Assembly (NCBI GenBank): GCA_964592255.1
Contig: CAZQCI010000003.1
Location: forward strand, 1 to 57,877
Length of the DNA stretch: 57,877 bases
Source of the DNA: CAZQCI01 sp964592255
GTDB taxonomy: Bacteria > UBA10199 > SBBF01
Direction of reading: 5' to 3'
Shown here: in pieces, positions 8,301-16,567 of the stretch
Layout: each line of letters starts with the position of its first letter
Position numbering within the stretch: the stretch's first letter is position 1
Notes under the pieces: generated by a model
Told to the model about the DNA's origin: nothing
Database searches by the model: none
Seen by the model: the letters and a program-made list of their open reading frames with translations, nothing else
Made by a program: the position numbers and the translations under genes

Positions 8301-9049
8301 GTCATACCCAAACAAAACGGGTAGTCCTTATCATTCAAGCCCGTATGGGCTCAAGCCGATTGCCTGGTAAGTCGATGATGGATTTAGCCGGGGAACCCCT
8401 CGTAGGACGTATTCTGGAACGAGTAAAACGATGTCGAAAAGTGGACGAAATTGTTTTGGCCATTCCCGACACGCCTCAAGATGCTCCCTTGGCTCAATTA
8501 GGCAAGAATTACGGGGTGACCGTTTTTACAGGATCGGAGAACGACCTTGTCGAACGTTATTATCAGGCGGCTTTGGCCAGCCGTGCTGATTACATCGTCA
8601 GATTGCCGGCTGATAATGCCACGCCTGAAGCATCTGAAATTGACCGCATTATTGAACATCATCTTTCTCTGGGTCGCCGAGGGTTTTCTTCCAATTTGGC
8701 ATCCATTCATCATTCAGGCTACCCCGATGGCATTGGAGCAGAAATTTTTGATTTCTCTTTGTTGGAAGAAGCCAGAGCCCAAAATACAGATGCCCGTAAA
8801 CGGGAGCATGTTCACTTAAACTTTTTTGACTACGGCACTCAAAAAGCCGTCGATGAAACTTGGTGCCCGATTAGTACTTTGAAATGTCCGGACCATTTTC
8901 GTCGACCCGATTTAGTCCTTGATGTCAACACACCCGAACAATATGAGTTCATGAAAAATCTTTATCGCGACCTTTACCCAAAAAATCCTAACTTCCATAT
9001 CACCGATATCATCCAGTGGTATGACACCAAAAACAATGCCTCTGATTAA
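8297..9049 (+). CDS. SpsF/NeuA-like cytidylyltransferase
   Basis: A 250-residue nucleotidyltransferase of the CMP-ulosonate synthetase superfamily. It starts VVLIIQARMGSSRLPGKSM, the nucleotide-binding signature of the SpsF branch, and has FTGSENDLVERYYQAA, IVRLPADNATP (metal-binding acidic stretch) and YPDGIGAEIF. It should activate the NeuB product with CTP. The ATG overlaps the neuB-like stop by 4 bp, so the pair is translationally coupled. It has no fused phosphatase; the KdsC-like gene two upstream is separate. Confidence 0.8.
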   Translation: MSHTQTKRVVLIIQARMGSSRLPGKSMMDLAGEPLVGRILERVKRCRKVDEIVLAIPDTPQDAPLAQLGKNYGVTVFTGSENDLVERYYQAALASRADYIVRLPADNATPEASEIDRIIEHHLSLGRRGFSSNLASIHHSGYPDGIGAEIFDFSLLEEARAQNTDARKREHVHLNFFDYGTQKAVDETWCPISTLKCPDHFRRPDLVLDVNTPEQYEFMKNLYRDLYPKNPNFHITDIIQWYDTKNNASD

Positions 9050-9908
9050 ATTAAACGTAGGAGCCAGCCCCATCTGGGAAAAAGAGGGTTGGTTTAGGCT
9101 GGACCATAAACTAAAAGAAAATTCTCACAGCAGCATCGCAGGAGATGCCGCCGCTATTTCATTGCCAAATGAAGCCTGTCAGACCGTGTTTTGCAGTCAT
9201 ATGTTTGAACATATTCCTCATACAAAGCTGGAAAGTATTTTGATTGAATTCAACAGAGTTCTTTCCCAAGAAGGTGTGTTGCGTATTTTGCTGCCTGATC
9301 TGCGAAAAATTGCCGAAGCTTATGTGAATCGCGATGCGGATTTTTTCAAAGAAGCCAAAGCAGAAGACGAAAGCCTCCGAACCGACCTGGGCTTCGGGGG
9401 ACTTTTTATGAACTTCATCGTCTCCCCAGGGCAAGATACGGTTTTAATGAATCGCAATTTGGATCAGTTTATTGCCGGTTATGCCCACATCTACGCCTAC
9501 GATTTTGACATGCTACGCATTCTTTTGGAACGCACTGGTTTTGGAAATATTAAGCAAATGAAATTCTGCGAATCAGATTTTGCGGACTATCAAGAACCTC
9601 TTCATGTCCAAAGTTTGCCGGCTGTATGGCAAAATCTCAATCAAGATTTCTACAAAAAGAACGGACTTGTTCATCGTTACGACAGCCAGTCGGGGCGTTA
9701 TGAAATTAATTTTAAGGTAACAGGTTTCGACAGGGATCCGCTGACATCGTTAATTATTCAAGCCCGAAAAGAAAAAAATATTGATCCTAAAAATTATCAA
9801 AGTCTTAATGATTCACCAGAAAACTATAACCGTTATGCTTTTTCTCTTCTTAAAGACCCGCAATTCTCCGAAAGGCTAACCCAAGTTTTAGGCCCCAAGG
9901 AGAAATAA
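9036..9908 (+). CDS. SAM-dependent methyltransferase (type 11-like)
   Basis: About 290 residues. LNVGASPIWEKEGWFRLDH is the motif I region of class I methyltransferases of the predicted-SAM (Methyltransf_11) type, and VFCSHMFEHIPHTKLESIL is the motif around the SAM acidic loop. The C-terminal half is variable and not recognised. Start may be 9021 or 9036; both overlap the previous gene, neither has a clear ribosome site. Likely modifies a sugar or glycan; target unknown. Confidence 0.65.
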   Translation: MPLIKLNVGASPIWEKEGWFRLDHKLKENSHSSIAGDAAAISLPNEACQTVFCSHMFEHIPHTKLESILIEFNRVLSQEGVLRILLPDLRKIAEAYVNRDADFFKEAKAEDESLRTDLGFGGLFMNFIVSPGQDTVLMNRNLDQFIAGYAHIYAYDFDMLRILLERTGFGNIKQMKFCESDFADYQEPLHVQSLPAVWQNLNQDFYKKNGLVHRYDSQSGRYEINFKVTGFDRDPLTSLIIQARKEKNIDPKNYQSLNDSPENYNRYAFSLLKDPQFSERLTQVLGPKEK

Positions 9909-9915
9909 ATCCATC

Positions 9916-10902
9916 ATGACTCATAAAACAGGACGCGTTGTTTATTTTAACGGGAAATTGATTCCCGAAACAGAAGCAAAAATTTCCATTTACGATTCAG
10001 CACTCATGTTTGGCGACATGGTATTTGAAATGACACGCTCTTTCAGAAAAAAACAATTTAAGTTGCGCGAACATATTTTGCGTCTTTTTGCGGGCATTAA
10101 AATATTGCGCATTCCTTTAGATATAACCCCGGAAGAAATGGAACAAGCCTGCCTTCAAACCATTGAAGCCAACGCTGGAATATTTGCAGAAGATGATGAA
10201 CATCGATTGATGATTGATGTCTCGCGTGGACTTTTAGGTATTTATCAAGGGATTGAAGGTTTGCACAAAGGACCCAATGTCATTATTGCCGATTTTCCTT
10301 TGCGTTGGACCGTGGCTGGCATGGGATCTTTATTTGATACCGGAATTAATGCCGTCATCCCGTCTCAACGGGCCATTCCTGCCACCTTGTTGGATCCAAA
10401 AATTAAAAATAGAAGCCGCATTCATTATCTGATGGCAAATATCGAAGCCTCCCAAACAACGGGTGAAAATAATTGGGCCCTTCTTTTGGATCCAGACGGT
10501 TTTATTGCGGAAGGAACTGGAGATAATTTCTTCATCATCAAAGACGGAACTGTCATCACCCCGGAAGGCCGTAATATTCTTCGCGGCATTTCACGAGATT
10601 ATGTCATGACCACTTTGTGCCCAGAACTGAAGGTGCCGGTGGTCGAAAAAAATATCGAGCCCTACGATGTTTACACCGCGGACGAAGCATTCATGACAGG
10701 CACCCCTTTCTGCATGCTGCCGGTAACCGCTCTCAATGGAAACCCCATTGGCACAGGAAAACCAGGACCTATTTTTTCAAAAATTCTCAAGCAATGGAGT
10801 GATAAAGCAGACGTGGACATTAAAGGCCAAATCCAAAAATGGGACGAAAGCCGAAGCACAATTTCTTCAGCCCCAACGCCTTATCGTTTTAAGACAAAAT
10901 GA
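9916..10902 (+). CDS. Class IV PLP-dependent aminotransferase
   Basis: A 328-residue fold-type IV aminotransferase (branched-chain/D-amino acid/ADC-lyase group). The likely PLP lysine is K164 in KIKNRSRIHYLMANIEA, followed by LLLDPDGFIAEGTGDNFF (cofactor Glu and Asn-x-Phe) and TPEGRNILRGISRDYV. These enzymes usually act on small alpha-keto acids rather than on nucleotide sugars. Its place after the NeuB/cytidylyltransferase genes and before a TIM-barrel isomerase suggests it aminates an intermediate of that module or makes an amino-acid substituent. It is the only aminotransferase seen in the locus. Confidence 0.8.
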   Translation: MTHKTGRVVYFNGKLIPETEAKISIYDSALMFGDMVFEMTRSFRKKQFKLREHILRLFAGIKILRIPLDITPEEMEQACLQTIEANAGIFAEDDEHRLMIDVSRGLLGIYQGIEGLHKGPNVIIADFPLRWTVAGMGSLFDTGINAVIPSQRAIPATLLDPKIKNRSRIHYLMANIEASQTTGENNWALLLDPDGFIAEGTGDNFFIIKDGTVITPEGRNILRGISRDYVMTTLCPELKVPVVEKNIEPYDVYTADEAFMTGTPFCMLPVTALNGNPIGTGKPGPIFSKILKQWSDKADVDIKGQIQKWDESRSTISSAPTPYRFKTK

Positions 10903-11738
10903 AAGAGCGCATCGGTTTTATGCAAGGGCGTCTGACGGACAAAGTCGACGGAAAAATTCAAGCCTTCCCCTGGAATCAATGGAGAGAAGAGTTTTCCTTA
11001 GCGTCGCAAGCCGGGTTTAACTTGATGGAGTGGACTTTGGATCAAGACCGACTCTATGAGAACCCATTGATGACAAAAGCAGGACAAAATGAAATTAAAA
11101 ATTTATGCCACCAGTATCACATGTCCATTCCTTCCCTCACAGGGGATTGTTTTATGCAAGCTCCTTTTTGGAAATCATCCGGCCCAGAAAAAAAGAAACT
11201 GCAACAAGACTTTAATGCCATCGTTAAAGCCTGTAGCCTAGTTGGTATCGGCATGATTGTTGTTCCTTTTGTGGATCAAGGTCGGCTGGAAAATCAAGAA
11301 CAAGAAGAGGAAGTGGTCGATTACCTCAAGTCACAGAAAGATTTTTTAAAAGAGAGAAGAGTAACTATTATTTTTGAGTCTGATTTTAATCCAAAACATT
11401 TAGCTCAATTCATAGGTAGATTAGATGACGATGTCTTTGGAATTAATTACGACATTGGTAATAGCGCTTCACTGGGTTTTAATCCTAAAGAAGAAATATC
11501 CACTTACGGCCAATATATTAAAAACGTCCATGTCAAAGATCGGCTCTTGGGTGGAACAACAGTTCCTTTAGGAAAAGGAGCAGCTCTGTTTGAAACGATT
11601 TTTTCTTTGCTTAAAAAAATAAATTATAAGGGAAATTACATTCTACAAACAGCACGAGCCGATGATGGACATCATGTGGAGACATTATGTCTCTATCGCA
11701 ACATGACCCTTCACTGGTTAAATGACAATGCAGCTTGA
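10899..11738 (+). CDS. Sugar-phosphate isomerase/epimerase-like TIM barrel
   Basis: A 279-residue AP-endonuclease-2-type barrel. Metal-site candidates are the Glu in IIFESDF, the Asp in INYDIGNS, the His in VHVKDR and the end-of-barrel ILQTAR. The family includes xylose-isomerase-like sugar epimerases, dehydratases and hydroxypyruvate isomerase. The first residues (KERIGFMQGRLTD) are typical of members found in polysaccharide clusters. ATGA overlap with the aminotransferase indicates coupling. Substrate unknown. Confidence 0.75.
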   Translation: MKERIGFMQGRLTDKVDGKIQAFPWNQWREEFSLASQAGFNLMEWTLDQDRLYENPLMTKAGQNEIKNLCHQYHMSIPSLTGDCFMQAPFWKSSGPEKKKLQQDFNAIVKACSLVGIGMIVVPFVDQGRLENQEQEEEVVDYLKSQKDFLKERRVTIIFESDFNPKHLAQFIGRLDDDVFGINYDIGNSASLGFNPKEEISTYGQYIKNVHVKDRLLGGTTVPLGKGAALFETIFSLLKKINYKGNYILQTARADDGHHVETLCLYRNMTLHWLNDNAA

Positions 11739-12483
11739 ACTAAAGGACAAAAAAGTTTTAATCACCGGCTCTTCCCACGGCATTGGCGAAGAGATTGCTC
11801 ATGTATTACATGCTGAGGGCTGTCGAATAGCCCTCAATGGACGAAATAGTTCCGCCTTGCAACATGTTAAAGAAAAATTATCCGGATCTGTGGGCATTGT
11901 AGGAGATGTTACCAAACCAGAAGAAGCCAAACATATAGTCAGAGAAGCCGTAAACACTTTAGGGGGATTGGATATTTTAATTTGCAATGTGGGGAACGGC
12001 CGTTCTCTTCCTCCTGGCAATGAACATTACGAAGAATGGCAGCGTGTTTTTGCTTCTAATCTTTGGTCTACCACCAATATGGTAGAAGCCGCCCGCTCCA
12101 GTTTGGCCGCTTCCAAGGGAAACATTGTTTGTCTTTCTTCCATTTGTGGTCTTGAAGTAATTCCCGGCGCCCCCGTCACCTACTCCGCCGCTAAAGCCGC
12201 ACTTAACGCTTATGTCCGTGGCATCGCACGTCCTTTAGGACAAGAAGGTATTCGCATCAATGCAATAGCACCTGGCAATATTCTCTTTGAAGGATCCGTT
12301 TGGGCCGACAAGCTAAATAAAAACGCTAACGCCGTTAACAACATGCTGGAACAAGAAGTGGCTCTTAAAAAATTGGGAACAGCACGCAATGTAGCTGAGC
12401 TAGCAGCTTATTTAGCCTCCCCAAGAGCGAGCTTTGCCACCGGCGTCATTTGGACACTCGACGGAGGCCAAATTCGTTCTTAA
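11722..12483 (+). CDS. SDR-family oxidoreductase
   Basis: A 253-residue classical short-chain dehydrogenase: TGSSHGIG cofactor motif, CNVGNG (variant of NNAG), catalytic Ser in LSSICGL, YSAAK (Tyr/Lys), and the C-terminal FATGVIWTLDGG closing motif of the classical family. It overlaps the isomerase gene by 17 bp and is followed closely by another SDR. Probably reduces or oxidises a sugar intermediate; the paired SDRs may act in sequence. Confidence 0.85.
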   Translation: MTMQLELKDKKVLITGSSHGIGEEIAHVLHAEGCRIALNGRNSSALQHVKEKLSGSVGIVGDVTKPEEAKHIVREAVNTLGGLDILICNVGNGRSLPPGNEHYEEWQRVFASNLWSTTNMVEAARSSLAASKGNIVCLSSICGLEVIPGAPVTYSAAKAALNAYVRGIARPLGQEGIRINAIAPGNILFEGSVWADKLNKNANAVNNMLEQEVALKKLGTARNVAELAAYLASPRASFATGVIWTLDGGQIRS

Positions 12484-12485
12484 AC

Positions 12486-13319
12486 ATGACTTCTTCTTTT
12501 AAAAAATTTGATTTGTCGAAAAACACCGCGCTCATCACCGGAGGTGCCGGCTTATTAGGAATGGAGCACGCTGCAGCTCTTTTGGAAAATGGGGCCACTG
12601 TTATTTTAACCGACGTCAATCAACCCCTCCTCTCTTCTGCTGTTGATCAGTTGAAAAAAAATTTTGATGCAGCAAAAATTAGCACCCACATCATGGATGT
12701 GACGCGCCTGGAATCCATCCGGCAGGTAGCTGATAATTTACAATCACAAAAACAGCATGTTGATATTTTAATTAATAACGCAGCGATTGACCCTAAAATT
12801 GCCTCTACAACCGTATCTGAAAATTCTCGCTTAGAAAATTTTTCTCTAGAACAATGGAATTTACAAATAGCTGTGGGGCTGACGGGGGCTTTTTTATGTA
12901 GCCAAGTTTTTGGAAGCCTCATGGCATACAAAAAAGGGGGAGTCATTCTCAATATCGCATCAGACCTTTCAGTCATGGCTCCCGATCAAAGACTTTATAC
13001 CAAAAAAGATGTGCAAGCCCATCAGCAGCCGGTTAAGCCCGTTACTTATTCCGTCATCAAAACTGGATTGATTGGATTAACACGCTACTTATCAACTTAC
13101 TGGGCAGACTCTGGAGTGCGTGCCAATGCGTTATCTCCCGGCGGTGTTTTCAACGATCAGCCTCAAGAATTTGTAACCCGTTTAAACCAACTGATCCCTT
13201 TAGGTCGCATGGCCACACGTGATGAATATCGTTGTGCCATACAATTTCTGTGCTCCGATGCTTCAGCTTATCTCAATGGACAAAACATCGTCATGGATGG
13301 AGGGCGTTCGGTATGGTGA
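12486..13319 (+). CDS. SDR-family oxidoreductase (PtmA-like)
   Basis: A 277-residue classical SDR: TGGAGLLG at the dinucleotide site, NNAAID, IASDLSV (Ser), YSVIK (Tyr/Lys) and NGQNIVMDGG. The long insert before the catalytic Tyr (MAPDQRLYTKKDVQ) and VRANALSPGG resemble the PtmA-like SDRs that occur with flagellin-glycan nonulosonate genes. The ATG at 12486 is preferred; a TTG extension to 12450 reads through coding sequence of the previous gene and is not family-like. The link to nonulosonate genes fits the NeuB module upstream. Confidence 0.8.
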   Translation: MTSSFKKFDLSKNTALITGGAGLLGMEHAAALLENGATVILTDVNQPLLSSAVDQLKKNFDAAKISTHIMDVTRLESIRQVADNLQSQKQHVDILINNAAIDPKIASTTVSENSRLENFSLEQWNLQIAVGLTGAFLCSQVFGSLMAYKKGGVILNIASDLSVMAPDQRLYTKKDVQAHQQPVKPVTYSVIKTGLIGLTRYLSTYWADSGVRANALSPGGVFNDQPQEFVTRLNQLIPLGRMATRDEYRCAIQFLCSDASAYLNGQNIVMDGGRSVW

Positions 13320-13341
13320 ACCTTTTTATTAAAGGAGATTT

Positions 13342-14280
13342 ATGAATATTCTAGTCACGGGAGGTTGCGGTTTTAAGGGTACTGTTTTGGTGCCCAAACT
13401 TCTTGAAAAAAACCATCATGTCACTGTTATCGACCCACAGTGGTTCGGCAATTTTTTAAAACCACACCCACGGCTGCAAGTTCTTAAACAAGACATCCGA
13501 GATATTCAAAATGTTTCTTTAAAAGAAATTGAAGCCATTATTCACTTAGCGTCTGTAGCCAACGATCCTTGCGGCGATTTGGATCCAAAATTAACCTGGG
13601 AAATAAGTGCTCTGGCAACTATGCAATTAGCAGATAAAGCAGCTCGCAACGGAATTAAGCACTTCATCTATGCTTCTTCCGGAAGTGTTTACGGGGTTAA
13701 GGAAGAAGAAAAAGTAACGGAAGATTTAGAACTCAACCCCATTTCTGAATACAATAAAACCAAAATGGTTTCAGAGCGTGTTTTGCTAAGTTATTCAGAT
13801 AAAATGGTTGTACAAATCATCCGACCTGCCACAGTTTGTGGTTATTCCCCGCGCATGCGCTTGGATGTGTCAGTGAACATGCTGACGATGCAAGCCCTCA
13901 CCAATCATAAAATCACCGTTTTTGGCGGCAAACAAGTCCGACCCAATATCCATATGGATGATATTACGGATCTGTATCTGTTTATGCTAGATCATCCGGA
14001 GCATAAGGGTATTTTCAATGCCGGCTTTGAAAACATTTCTATTTTAGACATCGCTCAACGAGCGGCGGAACAAATTGGCGCTGAAATTATCGTAACCGAA
14101 TCCAATGACCCCCGTTCCTACCGTATTAATTCTGATAAATTATTATCTACCGGTTTCCGCCCGAAAAAAAGTGTCAACGACGCTATTCGGGAAATTATTG
14201 CTAAATTCAATTCTGGGGAGTTGAAAGATGAAGAACGTTTTTACAACCTGAAATGGATGCAGAAAGGGGGCATTTTATGA
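13342..14280 (+). CDS. NAD-dependent sugar epimerase/dehydratase
   Basis: A 312-residue extended SDR: TGGCGFKG at the NAD site, HLASVANDP, YASSGSVYG (Ser/Thr), YNKTK (catalytic Tyr/Lys) and RPATVCGYSPRMR. AAGGAG 8 bp before the ATG is a strong ribosome site, and this gene starts after a short gap, so it may open a new translational block. It is of the same subtype as the gene at 28842 (both have the ND(P)xG...SPR pattern). Substrate unknown. Confidence 0.8.
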   Translation: MNILVTGGCGFKGTVLVPKLLEKNHHVTVIDPQWFGNFLKPHPRLQVLKQDIRDIQNVSLKEIEAIIHLASVANDPCGDLDPKLTWEISALATMQLADKAARNGIKHFIYASSGSVYGVKEEEKVTEDLELNPISEYNKTKMVSERVLLSYSDKMVVQIIRPATVCGYSPRMRLDVSVNMLTMQALTNHKITVFGGKQVRPNIHMDDITDLYLFMLDHPEHKGIFNAGFENISILDIAQRAAEQIGAEIIVTESNDPRSYRINSDKLLSTGFRPKKSVNDAIREIIAKFNSGELKDEERFYNLKWMQKGGIL

Positions 14281-14837
14281 GTTATATTCTCAACACGTTT
14301 ACCGATTACGCCAACCGGTTGCAAAAAATATTGCAAACTGCCGATTGGACGCCTGTAGGACATTTAGCTGAAGAGCTGATGGACTGCTGGCGCACTGGGC
14401 GCCAGGTTTTTCTTTGTGGTAACGGAGGAAGTGCCGCCAATGCTATGCATTTGGCTAATGATTTTCTTTACGGCGTTTCTAAAACGCCCGGTTCAGGACT
14501 AAAGGTTAATGCGCTGCCGGCTAATGCCTCTATTCTCACCTGTCTGGCCAACGATGAAAGTTATGATCAAATTTTTTCGCTTCAACTCTCCGTTTTAGGC
14601 AAACGTGACGATGTGTTGATCGCTTTATCCGGCAGCGGTAATTCCCCCAACATCCTTAAGGCTTTAGAACAAGCCAATACTATGGGAATGAAAACATTTG
14701 CCGTTTTAGGTTTTTCCGGCGGTAAAGCCAAAACACTGGCCCAAGTCCCTATTCATTTTGCCATCGATGACATGCAAATTGCCGAAGACATGCAGATGGT
14801 CGTGGGTCATATGATTATGCAACGATTTAATGAGTAA
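14277..14837 (+). CDS. SIS-domain sugar-phosphate isomerase, second GmhA-like paralogue
   Basis: A 186-residue SIS protein with CGNGGSAANAMHLANDF, LTCLANDESYDQIFSLQL and ALSGSGNSPNI. Compared by eye with GmhA, the Glu after the conserved His is Asp (HLAND) and the Gln of the RIQExH motif is Glu (IAEDMQ), so it may act on a different sugar phosphate. The ATG at 14277 overlaps the epimerase stop (ATGA) and follows AAAGGGGG; an upstream ATG at 14253 is less likely. Grouped with an HldE-like kinase/cytidylyltransferase at 17609. Confidence 0.8.
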   Translation: MSYILNTFTDYANRLQKILQTADWTPVGHLAEELMDCWRTGRQVFLCGNGGSAANAMHLANDFLYGVSKTPGSGLKVNALPANASILTCLANDESYDQIFSLQLSVLGKRDDVLIALSGSGNSPNILKALEQANTMGMKTFAVLGFSGGKAKTLAQVPIHFAIDDMQIAEDMQMVVGHMIMQRFNE

Positions 14838-14868
14838 ACCCCAGCCTCACCCCTCATAAAAATTAATC

Positions 14869-15861
14869 ATGTCTCAAAAATGTTTGATTTTAGGTAGCAA
14901 CTCCTTTTCAGGAGCAAGCTTTGCCGACTATCTTTTAGAGCAAGGGCATTCCGTCATCGGATGTAGCCGATCGCCAGAACCCCATGAAGCTTTTTTGCCT
15001 TACCGCTGGCAAAAAAGATCACGCTCGTTGAATTTTCATCACCTGGATCTCAATCACGATCTGGACGCCCTGATGTCACTGATCCAACGTGAGGAACCGG
15101 CTTATGTCATTAACTTTGCCGCGCAAAGCATGGTGGCCGAAAGTTGGAAAAACCCTGAACAATGGTTTATGACTAATGTTGTTTCCACTATTGCTTTTCA
15201 CGAACGACTACGACATTGCCGTTTTCTTAAAAAATATGTTCATGTGACGACCCCGGAAGTTTATGGCAATACCACTGGTCTCATTGACGAAAAGGCCTCT
15301 TTCAACCCCAGCACACCTTATGCTGTTTCAAGAGCTGCAGCAGATATGAGCTTAAAAACATTTTTTACAGCCTACCAATTTCCTGTAGTCTTCACGCGTG
15401 CCGCCAATGTCTTCGGCCCTGGCCAACAACTCTACCGCATCATTCCCAGAACTATTTTTTTCATTAAAACAGGACGTAAACTACAACTTCATGGCGGCGG
15501 GCATTCTGAAAGGTCATTCATCCATATACGTGACGTGTCCGACGCCACCGAAAAAATTATGCTCAACGGAAATCCGGGAGAAGCCTATCACATCTCTACG
15601 GACCGCATCATCACTGTGCGTCATTTAGTCGAAATGATTTGCCAACGTTTGAATGTATCTTTTGAAAAATGTGTCGAAGTTGTAGGCGAACGTTTAGGAA
15701 AAGATGCCGCTTATCGTCTCGACAGCCATAAGCTGCGCAGCGAACTCAAATGGCATGACCGTATTATTCTGGAAGAAGGAATTGACGAAACCATTCGTTG
15801 GGTGGAGCGTTGGTTAGCAGATCTTAAAACGTTGCCGATAGATTATATTCACAAAGCTTAA
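14869..15861 (+). CDS. Nucleotide-sugar 4,6-dehydratase-like protein with Lys-to-Arg active-site change
   Basis: A 330-residue extended SDR resembling RmlB/GDP-mannose dehydratase: LGSNSFSG at the NAD site, NFAAQSMVAESWKNP, TTPEVYGN and FTRAANVFGPGQQLYRIIPR. The catalytic YxxxK is YAVSR, with Arg in the Lys place, and the usual TDE triad is TPE. Other parts, including the HGGGHSERSFIHIRDV region, are typical of dehydratases. It may be a variant dehydratase, an epimerase or an inactive scaffold. Confidence 0.75.
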   Translation: MSQKCLILGSNSFSGASFADYLLEQGHSVIGCSRSPEPHEAFLPYRWQKRSRSLNFHHLDLNHDLDALMSLIQREEPAYVINFAAQSMVAESWKNPEQWFMTNVVSTIAFHERLRHCRFLKKYVHVTTPEVYGNTTGLIDEKASFNPSTPYAVSRAAADMSLKTFFTAYQFPVVFTRAANVFGPGQQLYRIIPRTIFFIKTGRKLQLHGGGHSERSFIHIRDVSDATEKIMLNGNPGEAYHISTDRIITVRHLVEMICQRLNVSFEKCVEVVGERLGKDAAYRLDSHKLRSELKWHDRIILEEGIDETIRWVERWLADLKTLPIDYIHKA

Positions 15862-15907
15862 ATCATCTACAATCAAGAGGTCATGATTAGTGAATGGAGA
15901 AAGACAT

Positions 15908-16567
15908 ATGGGACAAGAAATTGATTTGCTCATGAATTACCCCCGCACCAAACGCAATGTGAAAGAGCGTGGGCAATTAAAAACAGAAGAGGATAGAAAA
16001 ATAGCCCGACAATTCGGCCAAGATTTTTTTGATGGAGACCGTCGCCATGGTTATGGAGGCTTTAATTACTCTCCTCGTTTCTGGCAACCTGTGGTCCCTA
16101 CTTTTCAAGAATATTACAAACTCAAACCAAGTAGCTCAGTGCTCGACATTGGTTGTGCCAAAGGTTTTATGTTGCACGACTTTGCCTCACTCATTCCTGG
16201 CATCACGGTTAAGGGAATTGATATTTCTTCCTATGCAATTGAAAATGCCATTGAAGACATGAAGCCTCATCTCTGTGTTGGGGATGTTCGTGAATTACCA
16301 TTTCCAAACCGCTCTTTCGACCTCGTCATTTCCATCAACACCATTCACAATCTAGACCAAGAAGACTGCGCACGGGCTTTGCGTGAAATTGAACGTGTCT
16401 CCCGCGGTAACAGTTTCATCACCGTGGATGCTTATCGGAATGACGAAGAAAAAGAAGCCATGTTCGCCTGGAATTTAACAGCAAAAACTATTTTATCAGT
16501 ACCTGAATGGGTTTCGTTCTTCAAAGAAGTGGGTTACACCGGAGATTATTACTGGTTTGTTCCATGA
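15908..16567 (+). CDS. SAM-dependent methyltransferase
   Basis: A 219-residue class I methyltransferase: VLDIGCAKGFMLHDF (motif I), VKGIDIS (acidic loop), CVGDVRELPFPNRSFDLVIS (motifs II-III) and INTIHNLDQEDC. The ATG at 15908 follows GGAGA by 7 bp; an in-frame GTG at 15890 is less likely. The next gene overlaps by ATGA. Likely methylates a sugar intermediate or glycan. Confidence 0.75.
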   Translation: MGQEIDLLMNYPRTKRNVKERGQLKTEEDRKIARQFGQDFFDGDRRHGYGGFNYSPRFWQPVVPTFQEYYKLKPSSSVLDIGCAKGFMLHDFASLIPGITVKGIDISSYAIENAIEDMKPHLCVGDVRELPFPNRSFDLVISINTIHNLDQEDCARALREIERVSRGNSFITVDAYRNDEEKEAMFAWNLTAKTILSVPEWVSFFKEVGYTGDYYWFVP

